A DNA stretch of 64,000 bases from Methylobacterium indicum (GTDB lineage Bacteria > Pseudomonadota > Alphaproteobacteria > Rhizobiales > Beijerinckiaceae), in contig NZ_JTHF01000111.1 in assembly GCF_001043895.1 (NCBI RefSeq), forward strand, positions 26,553 to 90,552, read 5' to 3'. Each line of letters starts with the position of its first letter. Within the stretch, counting starts at the first letter, position 1. The notes beneath the pieces are model-generated. The model searched no databases. It was not told where the DNA came from and saw only the letters and a list, made by a program, of their open reading frames with translations. A program made the position numbers and the translations under genes. Positions 52,464-63,669 of the stretch are shown here, piece after piece.

Positions 52464-53372
52464 TCACAACGCCGCCACTTCGGCGGCCAGGTCCGGGGCG
52501 ATCGTCCGCGCCTCGGCCAGGAAGGCGGCGACGAGGGGGGTCATCGGATCGCGCTCGGGCACCACGAGGCCGATCGTGTGGCTGACGTCGGGGTCGGTGA
52601 TCGGCACCGCCCGGACCCGCTCGGTCAGCCGGAAGGTCTCGGCGAGGGCCGCCGGCATGATGCTCGCCCATTTGGCGGTGCGCACATGGGTGACGAGCAC
52701 GATCATCGAGTTCGATTCGAGCAGCGGTGCCGGCTCGGCCCCGGCGGCGCGCAGGTGGCGGTCGATGATGCGGCGGTTCTGCATCGCCGGGGTGAGCAGG
52801 CAGAGCGGGATGCGCCCGACCTCGGCCCAGGTCACGCTCGCCCGCCCGCCATAGATCCCGTCCGCCGCGGTGAGCAGCCGGTAATGCTCGCGGTAGAGCG
52901 GCAGCGCGGTGACGCGTCCCAGCGGCTCGTCCTCGATGTAGGTGAGGCCGGCATCGAGCTCGAGATTGGCGATCTGCCGGACGATCTCGTGCGAGGTCGA
53001 GGATTGCACGGAGAACCGGACCGCCGGGTGACGGGCGCGGAACGGCGTGGTCAGCGCCGCGACCATCGGGGTCGCGGTCGGCACCGCGGCCATCCGGAGC
53101 GTGCCCGAGAGGCCGCGCCGCAAGGCCGCCACCTCCTGGCGCATGGCGCGGGCGTCGCCGACGATGCGCCGCGCCCAGTCGAGCACCCGCTCGCCCTCCG
53201 GCGTGAAGCCCTGGAAGCGCGAGCCGCGTTGCACCAGAAGCACACCGAGGCGTTCCTCGAGCTGCTTGACCCCCGCCGAGAGGGTCTGCTGCGACACCCC
53301 GCAGGCCTGGGCGGCCCGGCCGAAATGCTGCTCCCGGGCCAGTGCCAGGATGAATTCGAGGCGGTCGATCAT
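52464..53372 (-). CDS. LysR-type regulator, probably of the fds operon
   Basis: 302 residues: N-terminal winged helix (LEFILALAREQHFGRAAQACGVSQQTLSAGVKQLEERLG) and a periplasmic-binding-like effector domain (GTLRMAAVPTATPMV; AGLTYIEDEPLG; LLTPAMQNRRIID). It lies upstream of fdsG in the same direction, the position of LysR regulators in other fds clusters. Formate or a one-carbon intermediate is the expected effector, by analogy. No clear T-N11-A site was picked out in the 245-base gap to fdsG. Confidence 0.88.
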   Translation of the reverse strand: MIDRLEFILALAREQHFGRAAQACGVSQQTLSAGVKQLEERLGVLLVQRGSRFQGFTPEGERVLDWARRIVGDARAMRQEVAALRRGLSGTLRMAAVPTATPMVAALTTPFRARHPAVRFSVQSSTSHEIVRQIANLELDAGLTYIEDEPLGRVTALPLYREHYRLLTAADGIYGGRASVTWAEVGRIPLCLLTPAMQNRRIIDRHLRAAGAEPAPLLESNSMIVLVTHVRTAKWASIMPAALAETFRLTERVRAVPITDPDVSHTIGLVVPERDPMTPLVAAFLAEARTIAPDLAAEVAAL

Positions 53373-53694
53373 CGGAAAAATCGCGGTTCTGCCGGCCGAT
53401 GCGGCTGTGCGCCGGAGGTCATCCGGACGGGCACGGCGGGATCGCGCACGTTTCGCGGAATCATTCGAGCATCACGACGAATGTCCAGTGCCTACAGGCG
53501 AATTCCCGGCGTCGATGCGACGCCAACGCCGTTGCGCTTGCGGCGGCATTGTGGTGAGAGACGGCATCCGGGTCTCGGCCGGTTTCCGGCCGCAGGGCAG
53601 CGGGCCGGCATCGCGCGGCCGAAACGAGGACGGCGCTCCGCCCCGCGGGCAGCCGTTGCCGGCAGACAGCCTGTTGGGGAGCATCGAGGGCACC
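53373..53694. other. divergent gap, LysR / cytochrome oxidase operon
   Basis: 322 bases with no credible gene. It should hold the promoters of the LysR gene and the cta operon. One palindrome stands out, GGCGTCG-ATG-CGACGCC (53508-53524). I could not choose a convincing -35/-10 pair. Confidence 0.4.
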
Positions 53695-54582
53695 ATGGGG
53701 ATGGCGAGGGCGCAGATACGGCCGACTTCGGGCCGGAGCATCGGGGGACGCGCCGCGGCGCTGGCGACGACCGGGCTCCTCGGACTCGCGGCGACGGCCA
53801 CGGCCGCCAGCGCGGCCGGCATAGGCCAGCCGGTGCCGTGGCAGATGGACCTGCAGCGGCCGGTGACCGAGGTGGCGACGGAAATCTACAATTTCCACCA
53901 CCTCCTGAACTGGATCATGCTCGGCGTCGTCCTGTTCGTGCTCGCCCTGCTGATCGCGGTGGTGGTCAAGTTCAACGAGAAGAAGAACCCGACCCCGTCG
54001 CGCACCACCCACAACACGATGCTGGAGGTCGCCTGGACGATCGTCCCGGTGCTGATCCTGGTGGCGATCGCGATCCCGTCCTTCCGGGTGCTGCGCACCC
54101 AGCTCTCCGACCCGAAGGCCGACCTGATGGTCAAGGTCATCGGGCATGCCTGGTACTGGTCCTACGAGTACCCGGAGGCCGTCGGCGGCTTCAAGTTCGA
54201 CGCCAACCTGCTCGAGGGCGAGGACCAGGAGAAGTCCGGCCAGCCCAAGCTCCTCGCCACCGACAACGAGATGGTGGTGCCGGTGAACAAGATCGTGAAG
54301 ATCCAGGTCACCGCGGCCGACGTGATGCATTCCTGGGCGATGCCGTCCTTCGGCTTCAAGATCGACGCGATCCCCGGGCGCCTCAACCAGTTCTGGTTCA
54401 AGGCGGACCGCGAAGGCACCTATCACGGCCAGTGCTCCGAGCTGTGCGGCCAGCGCCACGCCTACATGCCGATCACCGTGAAGGTGGTGAGCGACCAGGC
54501 CTTCCAGGCCTGGACCGCCGAGGCCAAGACCAAGTTCGCCCGCACCGACGGCGGCGCCAAGTTCGCCGAGGCCAACCGGTAA
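53695..54582 (+). CDS. ctaC: cytochrome c oxidase subunit II
   Basis: Docks cytochrome c and carries the binuclear CuA centre of the aa3 oxidase. 295 residues: signal peptide (cleavage near ATAASAAG), two membrane helices (WIMLGVVLFVLALLIAVVV; VAWTIVPVLILVAIAIPSF), then the cupredoxin domain with CuA ligands in DVMHSWAMP, CSELCGQRH and AYMP. ATG 53695 or 53701 is the start; GAGGG lies just upstream. First gene of the oxidase operon. Confidence 0.95.
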   Translation: MGMARAQIRPTSGRSIGGRAAALATTGLLGLAATATAASAAGIGQPVPWQMDLQRPVTEVATEIYNFHHLLNWIMLGVVLFVLALLIAVVVKFNEKKNPTPSRTTHNTMLEVAWTIVPVLILVAIAIPSFRVLRTQLSDPKADLMVKVIGHAWYWSYEYPEAVGGFKFDANLLEGEDQEKSGQPKLLATDNEMVVPVNKIVKIQVTAADVMHSWAMPSFGFKIDAIPGRLNQFWFKADREGTYHGQCSELCGQRHAYMPITVKVVSDQAFQAWTAEAKTKFARTDGGAKFAEANR

Positions 54583-56322
<1,740 letters not shown>

Positions 56323-56333
56323 CCGAGACGAGA

Positions 56334-56357
56334 GGGGGCCGCCCGTAGGCGGCCCCC
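56334..56357 (+). terminator. intercistronic hairpin between ctaD and ctaB
   Basis: Perfect 10-bp stem GGGGGCCGCC / GGCGGCCCCC with a CGTA loop, 12 bases after ctaD. Only a short pyrimidine tract follows. It could reduce read-through so that assembly genes are expressed less than the oxidase subunits. Confidence 0.55.
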
Positions 56358-56427
56358 GCTCTTCCCCCGAGCGCCCGCGAGCGGGCGTTCCGGCGAGGAG
56401 CGCGACACCTCAGAACCCCTTCAGACG

Positions 56428-57396
56428 ATGGCCGCGACACCCAGCATGACCACCCTGTCGAACACCGCGATTCCCGACCGTCCCTTCGTCGAGGCCAGCA
56501 CCTCCGGCGGCGAGGTCGCGGATTACTTCGCGCTCCTGAAGCCGCGGGTGATGGCGCTGGTGATCTTCACCGCCCTCGTCGGCATGACGGTGTCGCCCTC
56601 GCACGTGAACCCGGTGATCGGGGCGATCTCGCTGCTGATGATCGCCGTCGGGGCCGGCGCCTCGGGCTGCCTCAACATGTGGTGGGACGCCGACGTCGAC
56701 GCGGTGATGACCCGCACCCGCACCCGGCCGATCCCGGCCGGGCGGATCCAGCCGGGCGAGGCCCTGTCCTTCGGGCTCACCCTCTCGGTCGGCTCGGTGC
56801 TGGTGCTCGGGCTCGCGGCGAACTGGCTGTCGGCCGGGCTTCTCGCCTTCACCATCGTGTTCTACGCCGTCATCTACTCGATGTGGCTGAAGCGCTCGAC
56901 GGCGCAGAACATCGTGATCGGCGGCGCCGCCGGCGCCCTGCCGCCGATGATCGGCCAGGCCGTCGTCACCGGCTCGATCGGGATCGAGGGCACGGTCCTG
57001 TTCCTGATCATCTTCATCTGGACCCCACCGCATTTCTGGGCGCTGGCGCTGGTCAAGGCCGGCGAGTATGCCCGCGCCGGCATCCCGATGATGCCGAACA
57101 CGGCGGGCCCCGATTCGACCCGCCGCCAGATCCTCGCCTATTCGGTGCTGCTCGCGCCGCTCGGCCTCGCCCCGGTCTTCCTCGGCTTCGGCGGCCTGAT
57201 CTACGGTCTCGTCGGCCTCGTCGGCGGCCTGGCGATGGTGGGGCTGAGCGTCCAGGTGCTGCGCCGGCGCGAGGGCGAGGCGGCCAACAAGGCGGCCATG
57301 AGCCTGTTCGGCTTCTCGATCCTCTACCTGTTCCTGCTCTTCTCCGCCCTGCTGGCGGAGCAGGGCCTCGGGCTGTTCCGGCCGGTCCTCGGCTGA
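56428..57396 (+). CDS. ctaB: protohaem IX farnesyltransferase (haem O synthase)
   Basis: Membrane prenyltransferase, 322 residues, that converts haem b to haem O on the way to haem A. Signature segments are [20 protein letters not shown], the Asp-rich [19 protein letters not shown] and a second polar loop [20 protein letters not shown]. About nine helices. Located in the oxidase operon, where it supplies the cofactor. Confidence 0.95.
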   Translation: MAATPSMTTLSNTAIPDRPFVEASTSGGEVADYFALLKPRVMALVIFTALVGMTVSPSHVNPVIGAISLLMIAVGAGASGCLNMWWDADVDAVMTRTRTRPIPAGRIQPGEALSFGLTLSVGSVLVLGLAANWLSAGLLAFTIVFYAVIYSMWLKRSTAQNIVIGGAAGALPPMIGQAVVTGSIGIEGTVLFLIIFIWTPPHFWALALVKAGEYARAGIPMMPNTAGPDSTRRQILAYSVLLAPLGLAPVFLGFGGLIYGLVGLVGGLAMVGLSVQVLRRREGEAANKAAMSLFGFSILYLFLLFSALLAEQGLGLFRPVLG

Positions 57397-57425
57397 AAGC
57401 GCCCTCCCCTCAGGTCGACCCGGTG

Positions 57426-57581
57426 ATGAGTACGGTGCCCCAGCAACTGACCCCCGAAGAGATCCAGCGCCGACGCAAGCGCTCCGTCGCCATCGCGATG
57501 GTGCTCGCCGCCCTGGTGCTGATCTTCTACGTGCTGACGATCGCCAAGCTCGGCCCCCAGGTCCTCAACCGGCCGCTGTGA
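57426..57581 (+). CDS. CoxF-like small membrane protein
   Basis: 51 residues: basic N-terminus (EEIQRRRKRSVAIA) and one membrane helix (AMVLAALVLIFYVLTIAKLG). A short protein of this type, often called CoxF, is found between ctaB and ctaG in rhizobial oxidase operons. ATG 57426 is used, with a GTG three bases earlier as alternative. Function in oxidase assembly is inferred from position. Confidence 0.75.
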   Translation: MSTVPQQLTPEEIQRRRKRSVAIAMVLAALVLIFYVLTIAKLGPQVLNRPL

Positions 57582-57600
57582 CGCGAGGAGGCGACCCGCC

Positions 57601-58206
57601 ATGACCGACCCCCGCATCGCCGATCCGCGTTCGCGCCAGCGGCAGGCCCGCACTACGGCGCTCGCCTGCCTCGGCATCGTGGTCGGCATGACGGCGCTCG
57701 CCTTCGCGTTCGTGCCGCTCTACGACCTCTTCTGCAAGGCGACCGGCTTCGACGGCACGCCGCTGCGGGGTGCGGCCGCCTCCGGCCCGGTGAGCCAGGA
57801 CAAGATGGTGGTGCATTTCGACACCAACGTCGCGCCCGGCCTCCCCTGGCGCTTCGTGGCGGAGAGCCCCCAGGTGGAGGCGCAGCTCGGCGCCACCCAG
57901 ACGGTGTTCTTCCGGGTCACCAATACCGGCACCACGCCGAGCACCGGCATCGCCACCTTCAACCTGCAGCCGGCGCTGACCGGCAGCTACTTCGTCAAGG
58001 TGCAGTGCTTCTGCTTCAACGAGCAGACGCTGAAGCCCGGCGAGACCATGGACTTCCCGGTGGTGTTCTACGTCGAGCCCGGCATCAAGGCCGATTCGAA
58101 CACGCGCGACCTCACCGAGATGACGTTGTCCTACACCTACTTCGCGTCGAAGAACGGCCAGCCGCAGGCCGCGCTCGCGACGCCGACGGGGACCCGCGCC
58201 AATTGA
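57601..58206 (+). CDS. ctaG: cytochrome c oxidase assembly protein CtaG/Cox11
   Basis: Membrane-anchored copper chaperone that delivers CuB to subunit I. 201 residues with one N-terminal helix (LACLGIVVGMTALAFAFVPLY), the conserved FCKATGF segment, the copper motif VQCFCFNEQTL and PVVFYVEPGI. A GAGGAGG site lies ahead of ATG 57601. Confidence 0.95.
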   Translation: MTDPRIADPRSRQRQARTTALACLGIVVGMTALAFAFVPLYDLFCKATGFDGTPLRGAAASGPVSQDKMVVHFDTNVAPGLPWRFVAESPQVEAQLGATQTVFFRVTNTGTTPSTGIATFNLQPALTGSYFVKVQCFCFNEQTLKPGETMDFPVVFYVEPGIKADSNTRDLTEMTLSYTYFASKNGQPQAALATPTGTRAN

Positions 58207-58377
58207 TGGGGCTGGGCCAATTGACGAGGTGACAATCGCGGCGGGGCGGCTTTAAAGCGTGACCGTACGAGGCCGGCGTCGAATCCGCCGGCAGCGGGCC
58301 CGCCCCGCGCGAGAACGAGATCCACGGCCGGCGCGGGGCGCGACCGGTCCGAGACGATAGGCAGGAGACCCGACACG

Positions 58378-59238
58378 ATGGCCGAGGCGCACGGGAAGCA
58401 CCACGACTACCACCTCGTCAATCCGAGCCCCTGGCCGCTCGTCGGCTCGATGAGCGGCTTCGTGATGACGTCGGGCGCCGTCCTGTGGATGAAGAGCCTG
58501 ACGATCGCGAACCTCGCGCTCGGGCCCTACATCTTCTTCGCCGGCCTGATCGGCATCCTCTACACCATGCTCAGCTGGTGGCGGGACGTCGCGCACGAGG
58601 CCAATACCGGCGACCATACCCGCGTGGTGCAGCTCTCGCACCGCTACGGCATGATCATGTTCATCGCCTCCGAGGTGATGTTCTTCGTCGCCTGGTTCTG
58701 GGCCTATTTCGAGGCGGCGCTCTACACCTCCGATCCGATCCAGGCCTCGCGCGTCGAGTTCACCGGGGGCCTGTGGCCGCCGAAGGGCGTCGAGGCGTTC
58801 GATCCCTGGCACCTGCCGCTGCTCAACACCCTGATCCTGCTCACCTCGGGCACCACGATCACCTGGGCGCACCACGCGCTGCTGAACAACGACCGCAAGG
58901 GGATGAAGTACGGCCTCTGGCTGACCATCGCCCTCGGCGTCCTGTTCTCCTTCGTCCAGGCCTACGAGTACGGCCACGCCCATTTCGGCTTCTCGGGCAG
59001 CATCTACTCGGCCACCTTCTTCATGGCGACCGGCTTCCACGGCGCCCACGTCATCATCGGCACGATCTTCCTCGCGGTCTGCCTCTACCGTCTCTATCTC
59101 GGTCAGTTCACCGCCAAGCAGCACCTCGGCTTCGAGTTCGCCGCCTGGTACTGGCACTTCGTCGACGTGGTGTGGCTGTTCCTGTTCGCCGCCATCTACG
59201 TCTGGGGTTCGGGCGTCGGGCACGCCGCCGCGCATTGA
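58378..59238 (+). CDS. ctaE: cytochrome c oxidase subunit III
   Basis: Seven-helix core subunit, 286 residues, without redox centres. Family segments: HDYHLVNPSPWPLVGS, FIASEVMFFVAWFWAYFEAAL, TSGTTITWAHHALL, ATGFHGAHVIIGTIFL and the C-terminal WYWHFVDVVWLFLFA. AGGAGA precedes the ATG. A strong terminator follows. Confidence 0.96.
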   Translation: MAEAHGKHHDYHLVNPSPWPLVGSMSGFVMTSGAVLWMKSLTIANLALGPYIFFAGLIGILYTMLSWWRDVAHEANTGDHTRVVQLSHRYGMIMFIASEVMFFVAWFWAYFEAALYTSDPIQASRVEFTGGLWPPKGVEAFDPWHLPLLNTLILLTSGTTITWAHHALLNNDRKGMKYGLWLTIALGVLFSFVQAYEYGHAHFGFSGSIYSATFFMATGFHGAHVIIGTIFLAVCLYRLYLGQFTAKQHLGFEFAAWYWHFVDVVWLFLFAAIYVWGSGVGHAAAH

Positions 59239-59269
59239 TCCGTGACGCATCCGCGTCGGGAACATGAGA

Positions 59270-59295
59270 GGGCGGCGCAAGCCGCCCTTTTTCTT
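59270..59295 (+). terminator. Rho-independent terminator after ctaE
   Basis: GGGCGGC-GCAA-GCCGCCC (59270-59287), a 7-bp stem with a stable GCAA tetraloop, runs directly into TTTTTCTT. It ends or thins transcription before DUF983 and surf1. Confidence 0.88.
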
Positions 59296-59352
59296 ATGGC
59301 GCGCAGGGTCCAGATCGGGTCCATCGCGCGGACCATCTCGAGGAGCAGGGCC

Positions 59353-59721
59353 ATGGAATCCAACCGCACCGTCGATTCACCGGCGACCGTGGGTCTCCGC
59401 GGCCGCTGCCCGCGCTGCGGCGAGGGGCACCTGTTCAAGGGCTTCCTCAGCTTCCGTCCCTCCTGCGAGGTCTGCGGCCTCGATTACCGCTTCATCGATT
59501 CTGCCGACGGGCCGGCCTTCTTCGTGATGTCGATCGTCGGCATCGTCGTGGTGGCGCTGGCGATGTGGGTCGAGTTCGCCTACGAGCCGCCGATGTGGGT
59601 CCATGCCGCGCTCTGGGTCCCGCTCTCGATCGGCCTGAGCCTGATCCTGGTCCGCCCGCTCAAGGGCATGATGGCGGCGCTGCAATATTCCAACAAGGCC
59701 GCGGAGGGACGCTTCCGGTGA
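59353..59721 (+). CDS. DUF983 family membrane protein
   Basis: 122 residues: a zinc-ribbon-like N-terminus with two Cys pairs (GRCPRCGEGHLF and SCEVCGLDY) and two membrane helices (AFFVMSIVGIVVVALAMWV; ALWVPLSIGLSLILV). It is often found with oxidase assembly genes, but its function is unknown. AGGAGCAGG precedes ATG 59353. It overlaps surf1 by four bases. Confidence 0.87.
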   Translation: MESNRTVDSPATVGLRGRCPRCGEGHLFKGFLSFRPSCEVCGLDYRFIDSADGPAFFVMSIVGIVVVALAMWVEFAYEPPMWVHAALWVPLSIGLSLILVRPLKGMMAALQYSNKAAEGRFR

Positions 59722-60560
59722 CGGCGCCCGCCCCTGGGGCCGGCGCGGCGGAGCGGCGCGCGGCCCTGCGCGACCTCGTGGCGCCGGCCCTCGCCAGCCT
59801 CGTCTGCTTGGCCATCCTGATCGGTCTCGGGGTCTGGCAGCTCGAGCGCAAGGCCTGGAAGGAAGCCTTGATCGACCGGATCGTCGCCCGCTCGCGGATC
59901 GATCCGCCCGCCCCCCTTCCGGCCTTCGACGCCTTCGATCCGGCGCGGGACGAGTTCGAGCGGGTGCGGGTCCACGGCCGGTTCCTGAACGACAAGGAGA
60001 CGCTGGTCCACGGCCTCGCGCCCGGCGACACGCCGGGTCGGGCGCTCCAGGGCTATTACGTGATCACGCCGCTGCGCCTCGACGACGGTCGCATCGTGCT
60101 CGTCAATCGCGGCTTCGTGCCGACCGAGCTCAAGGAGGTCGCCCGCCGGGCCGCCGGTCAGGTCGAGGGCGAGGCCACCGTCACCGGCATGCTGCGCCAG
60201 AGCGAGGTGCGGGCGATGTTCGTGCCCGCGCCGAACCCGCAGACCGGCGAGTGGTTCAACCGCGACGTGCCGGGCATCGCCGCCGCCAAGGGGCTCGCCA
60301 CGGCCGGGCCGTCGGGTGTCGCCCCCTACCTGATCGAGGCCGACCAGACGCCCAATCCCGGCGGCTGGCCGAAGGGCGGGCAGCTCCGGGTCGACCTGCC
60401 GAACAACCACCTGCAATACGCCTTCACCTGGTTCGGCCTCGCGCTCTGCCTCGTCGGCGTCTTCACCGCCTTCGCCCTGCGGCGGCTGCGCGGTGAAACC
60501 GGCAACGGGGAGACCGGGGAGAACCCCGCTTCCGCCACCGCGACCCCGCCCCGTCCTTAA
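59718..60560 (+). CDS. surf1: SURF1 family cytochrome oxidase assembly protein
   Basis: 280 residues, thought to help insert haem a into subunit I. One helix at each end (ALASLVCLAILIGLGVWQL and YAFTWFGLALCLVGVFTAFAL) encloses a periplasmic domain with FDPARDEFERVRVHGRF, GYYVITPLRLDDGRIVLVNRG and PNNHLQYAFTW. It starts with GTG at 59718 in a GTGA overlap with DUF983. Confidence 0.93.
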   Translation: MTAPAPGAGAAERRAALRDLVAPALASLVCLAILIGLGVWQLERKAWKEALIDRIVARSRIDPPAPLPAFDAFDPARDEFERVRVHGRFLNDKETLVHGLAPGDTPGRALQGYYVITPLRLDDGRIVLVNRGFVPTELKEVARRAAGQVEGEATVTGMLRQSEVRAMFVPAPNPQTGEWFNRDVPGIAAAKGLATAGPSGVAPYLIEADQTPNPGGWPKGGQLRVDLPNNHLQYAFTWFGLALCLVGVFTAFALRRLRGETGNGETGENPASATATPPRP

Positions 60561-60653
60561 AACAGCCGCGTTGTCGATGTCCGGCTGGGTCAAGTCCGGT
60601 TCAGGCCGCCGGGCGCGTCCTGCCCCCGGCCCTCCCCGGCTCTCTGGTCATCG

Positions 60654-63647
60654 ATGAACGCGATCCTCATCAAGCTGTTTGCCACGGCCCTGACGCTGAG
60701 CCAGGTCACCACCCGGCCGGACGCGATCCGCACGCAGTTCGATCCGGCCAAGGACGGGCCGGAGGTGGTGCAGCTCCTGCGCGACGGCTGCGCCCACATG
60801 CGCAAGGCCTTCGACATCGAGGACATCAACCTCGACGACCTGATCTCGACCGCGATGGAGGACCCCAAGGCGGTCGCCGGCGAGTCGAAGCTCCTGCACG
60901 GCCTCGACATCGGCGAGCTCAACACGAGCTACAAGCAGTTCTGCAAGGGCGAGAACCCGGCGAACTCGCCCTTCGTGGCGCGGGACGTGATCGAGTTCTA
61001 CAACAAGGCGGTCACCGACCTGCCGGACGCCAACGCCCTCAAGACCCTGCGGCTGCCCGGCGCCACCACGATCCTCGACGAGCGCGGCAAGCGCTTCTCC
61101 GAGACCTTTGAGCCGAACGGCCGGCGCATCGCGGTGCCGATCGGTGAGGTCCCGGCGCTGGTCCAGAAGGCGTTCATCGCGGCCGAGGACAAGCGCTTCC
61201 TCACCCATCACGGCATCGACGAGCGCGGGGTGATCCGCGCGTTCATCGGCAATCTCGCCTCGCCGGGCCGGCCCCAGGGCGGCTCGACGATCACCCAGCA
61301 GGTGGTCAAGAATCTCTCGGTCGGCGACGACGTCACCTACGAGCGCAAGATCCGCGAGATGATCGTCGCGGCCCGCGCCGAGCGGGTGATGACGAAACCC
61401 GAGATCCTCGGCCTCTACCTCAACGGAATCTATCTCGGCCGCGGCGCCTACGGCGTCGAGATGGCGGCGCGCAGCTATTTCGGCAAATCCGTGCGCGACC
61501 TGAGCGTCGCCGAGGCGGCTCTGCTCGGCGGCATGCCGAAGGGCCCGAACTTCTACAACCCGGACCGCTACCCCGAGCGGGCCCGCGAGCGCCGCGCCTA
61601 CGTGCTCACCCGCATGAAGGAAGAGGGCGCGATCACCGAGGCCGAGATGAACACGGCGCTCGCCGCGCCCCTCGGCCTCGCCCCCCTGGAGCGCCTGCGC
61701 CAGGATGCCGGCTTCCACTTCGTCGATCACCTGACCCGCGAGGCGCGCACGCTCGCCGGCCTCGATTCGCTGACCGCCGGTACCTATACGGTGCGTTCGA
61801 CCCTCAATGCCGGCCTCCAGGAGGCCACCGAGGGTATCCTGCAGGAGAGCCTGTCGCGCTACGAGGCCTCCACGGGCCGCGCCCGCTACGAGGGACCGGA
61901 GGCGAACCTCGCCGACGCGGTGCGCCGCATCGAGGCCGCGGCACCCGCCCCCGAGCCGGCGCCCGCTCCCGCTCCGGAGCCCGCGCCGAAGGGCAGGAAG
62001 GGGTCGAGGCAGGCGAAGGCGGCAAAACCCGCCGGCCCGAAGCCGGCCTGGCAGCGGGCGCTCGAGACCGCGCGCCTGCCGCTCTACGACGTGCACTGGC
62101 CGGCGGCCGTGGTGCTCTCCACCGGCGGCCAGGCCGGCATGCGCGTCGGTCTGGCCGACGGGCGCGTCGCGAGCCTGAACCCGGGCGCCGCCCGCGGCCG
62201 GCTCTCTCCCTACGACGTGGTGCGGGTCAAGCTCTCGGAGGGCAAGGGCGCGCCGCGCGCCGACCTGCGCATCCGCCCGCAGGTCCAGGGCGCGGTGCTG
62301 GTCATGGAGAACCGTACCGGGCGCATCCTCGCCATGGCGGGCGGCTTCTCCTATCCGCTGAGCCAGCTCAACCGGGTGACCCAGAGCGTGCGCCAGCCCG
62401 GCTCGACGCTCAAGCCCGTCACCTACCTCGCCGCGCTCAATGCCGGCCTCCAGCCCAACACCCTGGTGATGGATGCCCGCGTGACCCTGCCGCCGATCGG
62501 CGGAGTGGGCGATTCGTGGTCGCCGAAGAACTACGAGGGCGGTGGCTCCGGCCCCACCACCCTGCGGCGCGGCCTCGAACACTCGAAGAACCTCGTCACC
62601 GCCCAGCTCCTCAAGGGCGGTATCGCGGAGAAGGCCCCCGCGAGCCTCCAGAAGGTCTGCGACATCGCGCTGGAGGCCCAGCTCTACGCCGAGTGCGAGC
62701 GCTACTATCCCTTCGTGCTCGGGGCCCAGCCGGTGCGGATGATCGACCTCGCGGCCTTCTACGCGGCGATCGCCAACGAGGGCCAGCGCCCCTCGCCCTA
62801 CGGGCTCGAGAGCGTGACCCAGGGCGAGAAGGTGCTCTACCAGCATGCCGACCGGCCGCCGGCGCGCATCGGCTCGGCCGACCGGGTGGCGTTCTACCAG
62901 CTGAAGAGCCTGCTCCAGGGCGTGACCCAGCGCGGCACCGCGGCGGCGCTCGCCCGGTTCTCGCCCTTCGTCGCCGGCAAGACCGGTACCTCGGAGGACG
63001 AGAACGACGCCTGGTTCTCCGGCTTCACCAACGAGATCACCATCGTGGCCTGGGTCGGCTACGACAATGCCGACGGAAAGCGCCGGACGCTCGGCCGCGG
63101 TCAGACCGGCGGCCATCTCGGGGTGCCCATCTTCGCCCAGGTGCTCCAGGCCGCCTGGGCCAACGGGGTGGCCAAGACGCCGCTCTCGGGCCCGAGCCCG
63201 GAGGCCAAGCCCCTGATCGCCGATGCGGCGATCGACCTGCGCTCGGGCAACCGGGTGTCCGGCGGCGGCTTCATCGAGCATTTCCGCCTCTCGGTCGACG
63301 GGCGCCTCGCCGATACCCGCTTCCGCCTGGTGCCGCAGGAGCAGATCTACGCGATGCGGCCCGACAGCGATCAGGACGGCGACGCGATGGAGGGGGGGCT
63401 CCCTGGCGAGAATCCGGGCCGCGCCCCCGACGAGGCGCCGGATTCCGACCGCTTCGACCCGTTCGGCAACCTGTTCGGCCAGCCCGAGCCGCGTCCCTAT
63501 ATCCGGCGCGCCCAGCCGATCCAGCCGCCCGATCCGGTCTGGCCCGGCGCCCGCAGCCGCTCGCCCTTCGGCGACGACGACGAGTATGTCCGCCGGCCGC
63601 GCCGGCGCGATCCCGACTACCCGTTCGGCGACGACCCGACCTACTGA
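60654..63647 (+). CDS. bifunctional class A penicillin-binding protein
   Basis: 997-residue peptidoglycan synthase. After an atypical N-terminal region (about 1-130, with only a short weak hydrophobic segment at 3-18) comes a GT51 glycosyltransferase with catalytic Glu178 (FIAAEDKRFLTHHG), GGSTITQQVVKN and RKIREMIVAAR. A Pro/Ala/Lys-rich insert (about 430-462) precedes the transpeptidase with Ser584-x-x-Lys587 (GSTLKPVTYL), SKN (HSKNLVT) and KTGT at 776-779. The C-terminal 100 residues are acidic, Pro-rich and probably disordered. It stands alone 93 bases after surf1. Confidence 0.92.
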   Translation: MNAILIKLFATALTLSQVTTRPDAIRTQFDPAKDGPEVVQLLRDGCAHMRKAFDIEDINLDDLISTAMEDPKAVAGESKLLHGLDIGELNTSYKQFCKGENPANSPFVARDVIEFYNKAVTDLPDANALKTLRLPGATTILDERGKRFSETFEPNGRRIAVPIGEVPALVQKAFIAAEDKRFLTHHGIDERGVIRAFIGNLASPGRPQGGSTITQQVVKNLSVGDDVTYERKIREMIVAARAERVMTKPEILGLYLNGIYLGRGAYGVEMAARSYFGKSVRDLSVAEAALLGGMPKGPNFYNPDRYPERARERRAYVLTRMKEEGAITEAEMNTALAAPLGLAPLERLRQDAGFHFVDHLTREARTLAGLDSLTAGTYTVRSTLNAGLQEATEGILQESLSRYEASTGRARYEGPEANLADAVRRIEAAAPAPEPAPAPAPEPAPKGRKGSRQAKAAKPAGPKPAWQRALETARLPLYDVHWPAAVVLSTGGQAGMRVGLADGRVASLNPGAARGRLSPYDVVRVKLSEGKGAPRADLRIRPQVQGAVLVMENRTGRILAMAGGFSYPLSQLNRVTQSVRQPGSTLKPVTYLAALNAGLQPNTLVMDARVTLPPIGGVGDSWSPKNYEGGGSGPTTLRRGLEHSKNLVTAQLLKGGIAEKAPASLQKVCDIALEAQLYAECERYYPFVLGAQPVRMIDLAAFYAAIANEGQRPSPYGLESVTQGEKVLYQHADRPPARIGSADRVAFYQLKSLLQGVTQRGTAAALARFSPFVAGKTGTSEDENDAWFSGFTNEITIVAWVGYDNADGKRRTLGRGQTGGHLGVPIFAQVLQAAWANGVAKTPLSGPSPEAKPLIADAAIDLRSGNRVSGGGFIEHFRLSVDGRLADTRFRLVPQEQIYAMRPDSDQDGDAMEGGLPGENPGRAPDEAPDSDRFDPFGNLFGQPEPRPYIRRAQPIQPPDPVWPGARSRSPFGDDDEYVRRPRRRDPDYPFGDDPTY

Positions 63648-63669
63648 CCCTCAGACAGGACCTACCCCC

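Noticed and set aside
60648..63281. 877-codon minus-strand frame opposite the penicillin-binding protein
   Set aside because: The plus-strand protein has intact GT51 and transpeptidase motifs; the antisense frame is compositionally biased and unlike any family.
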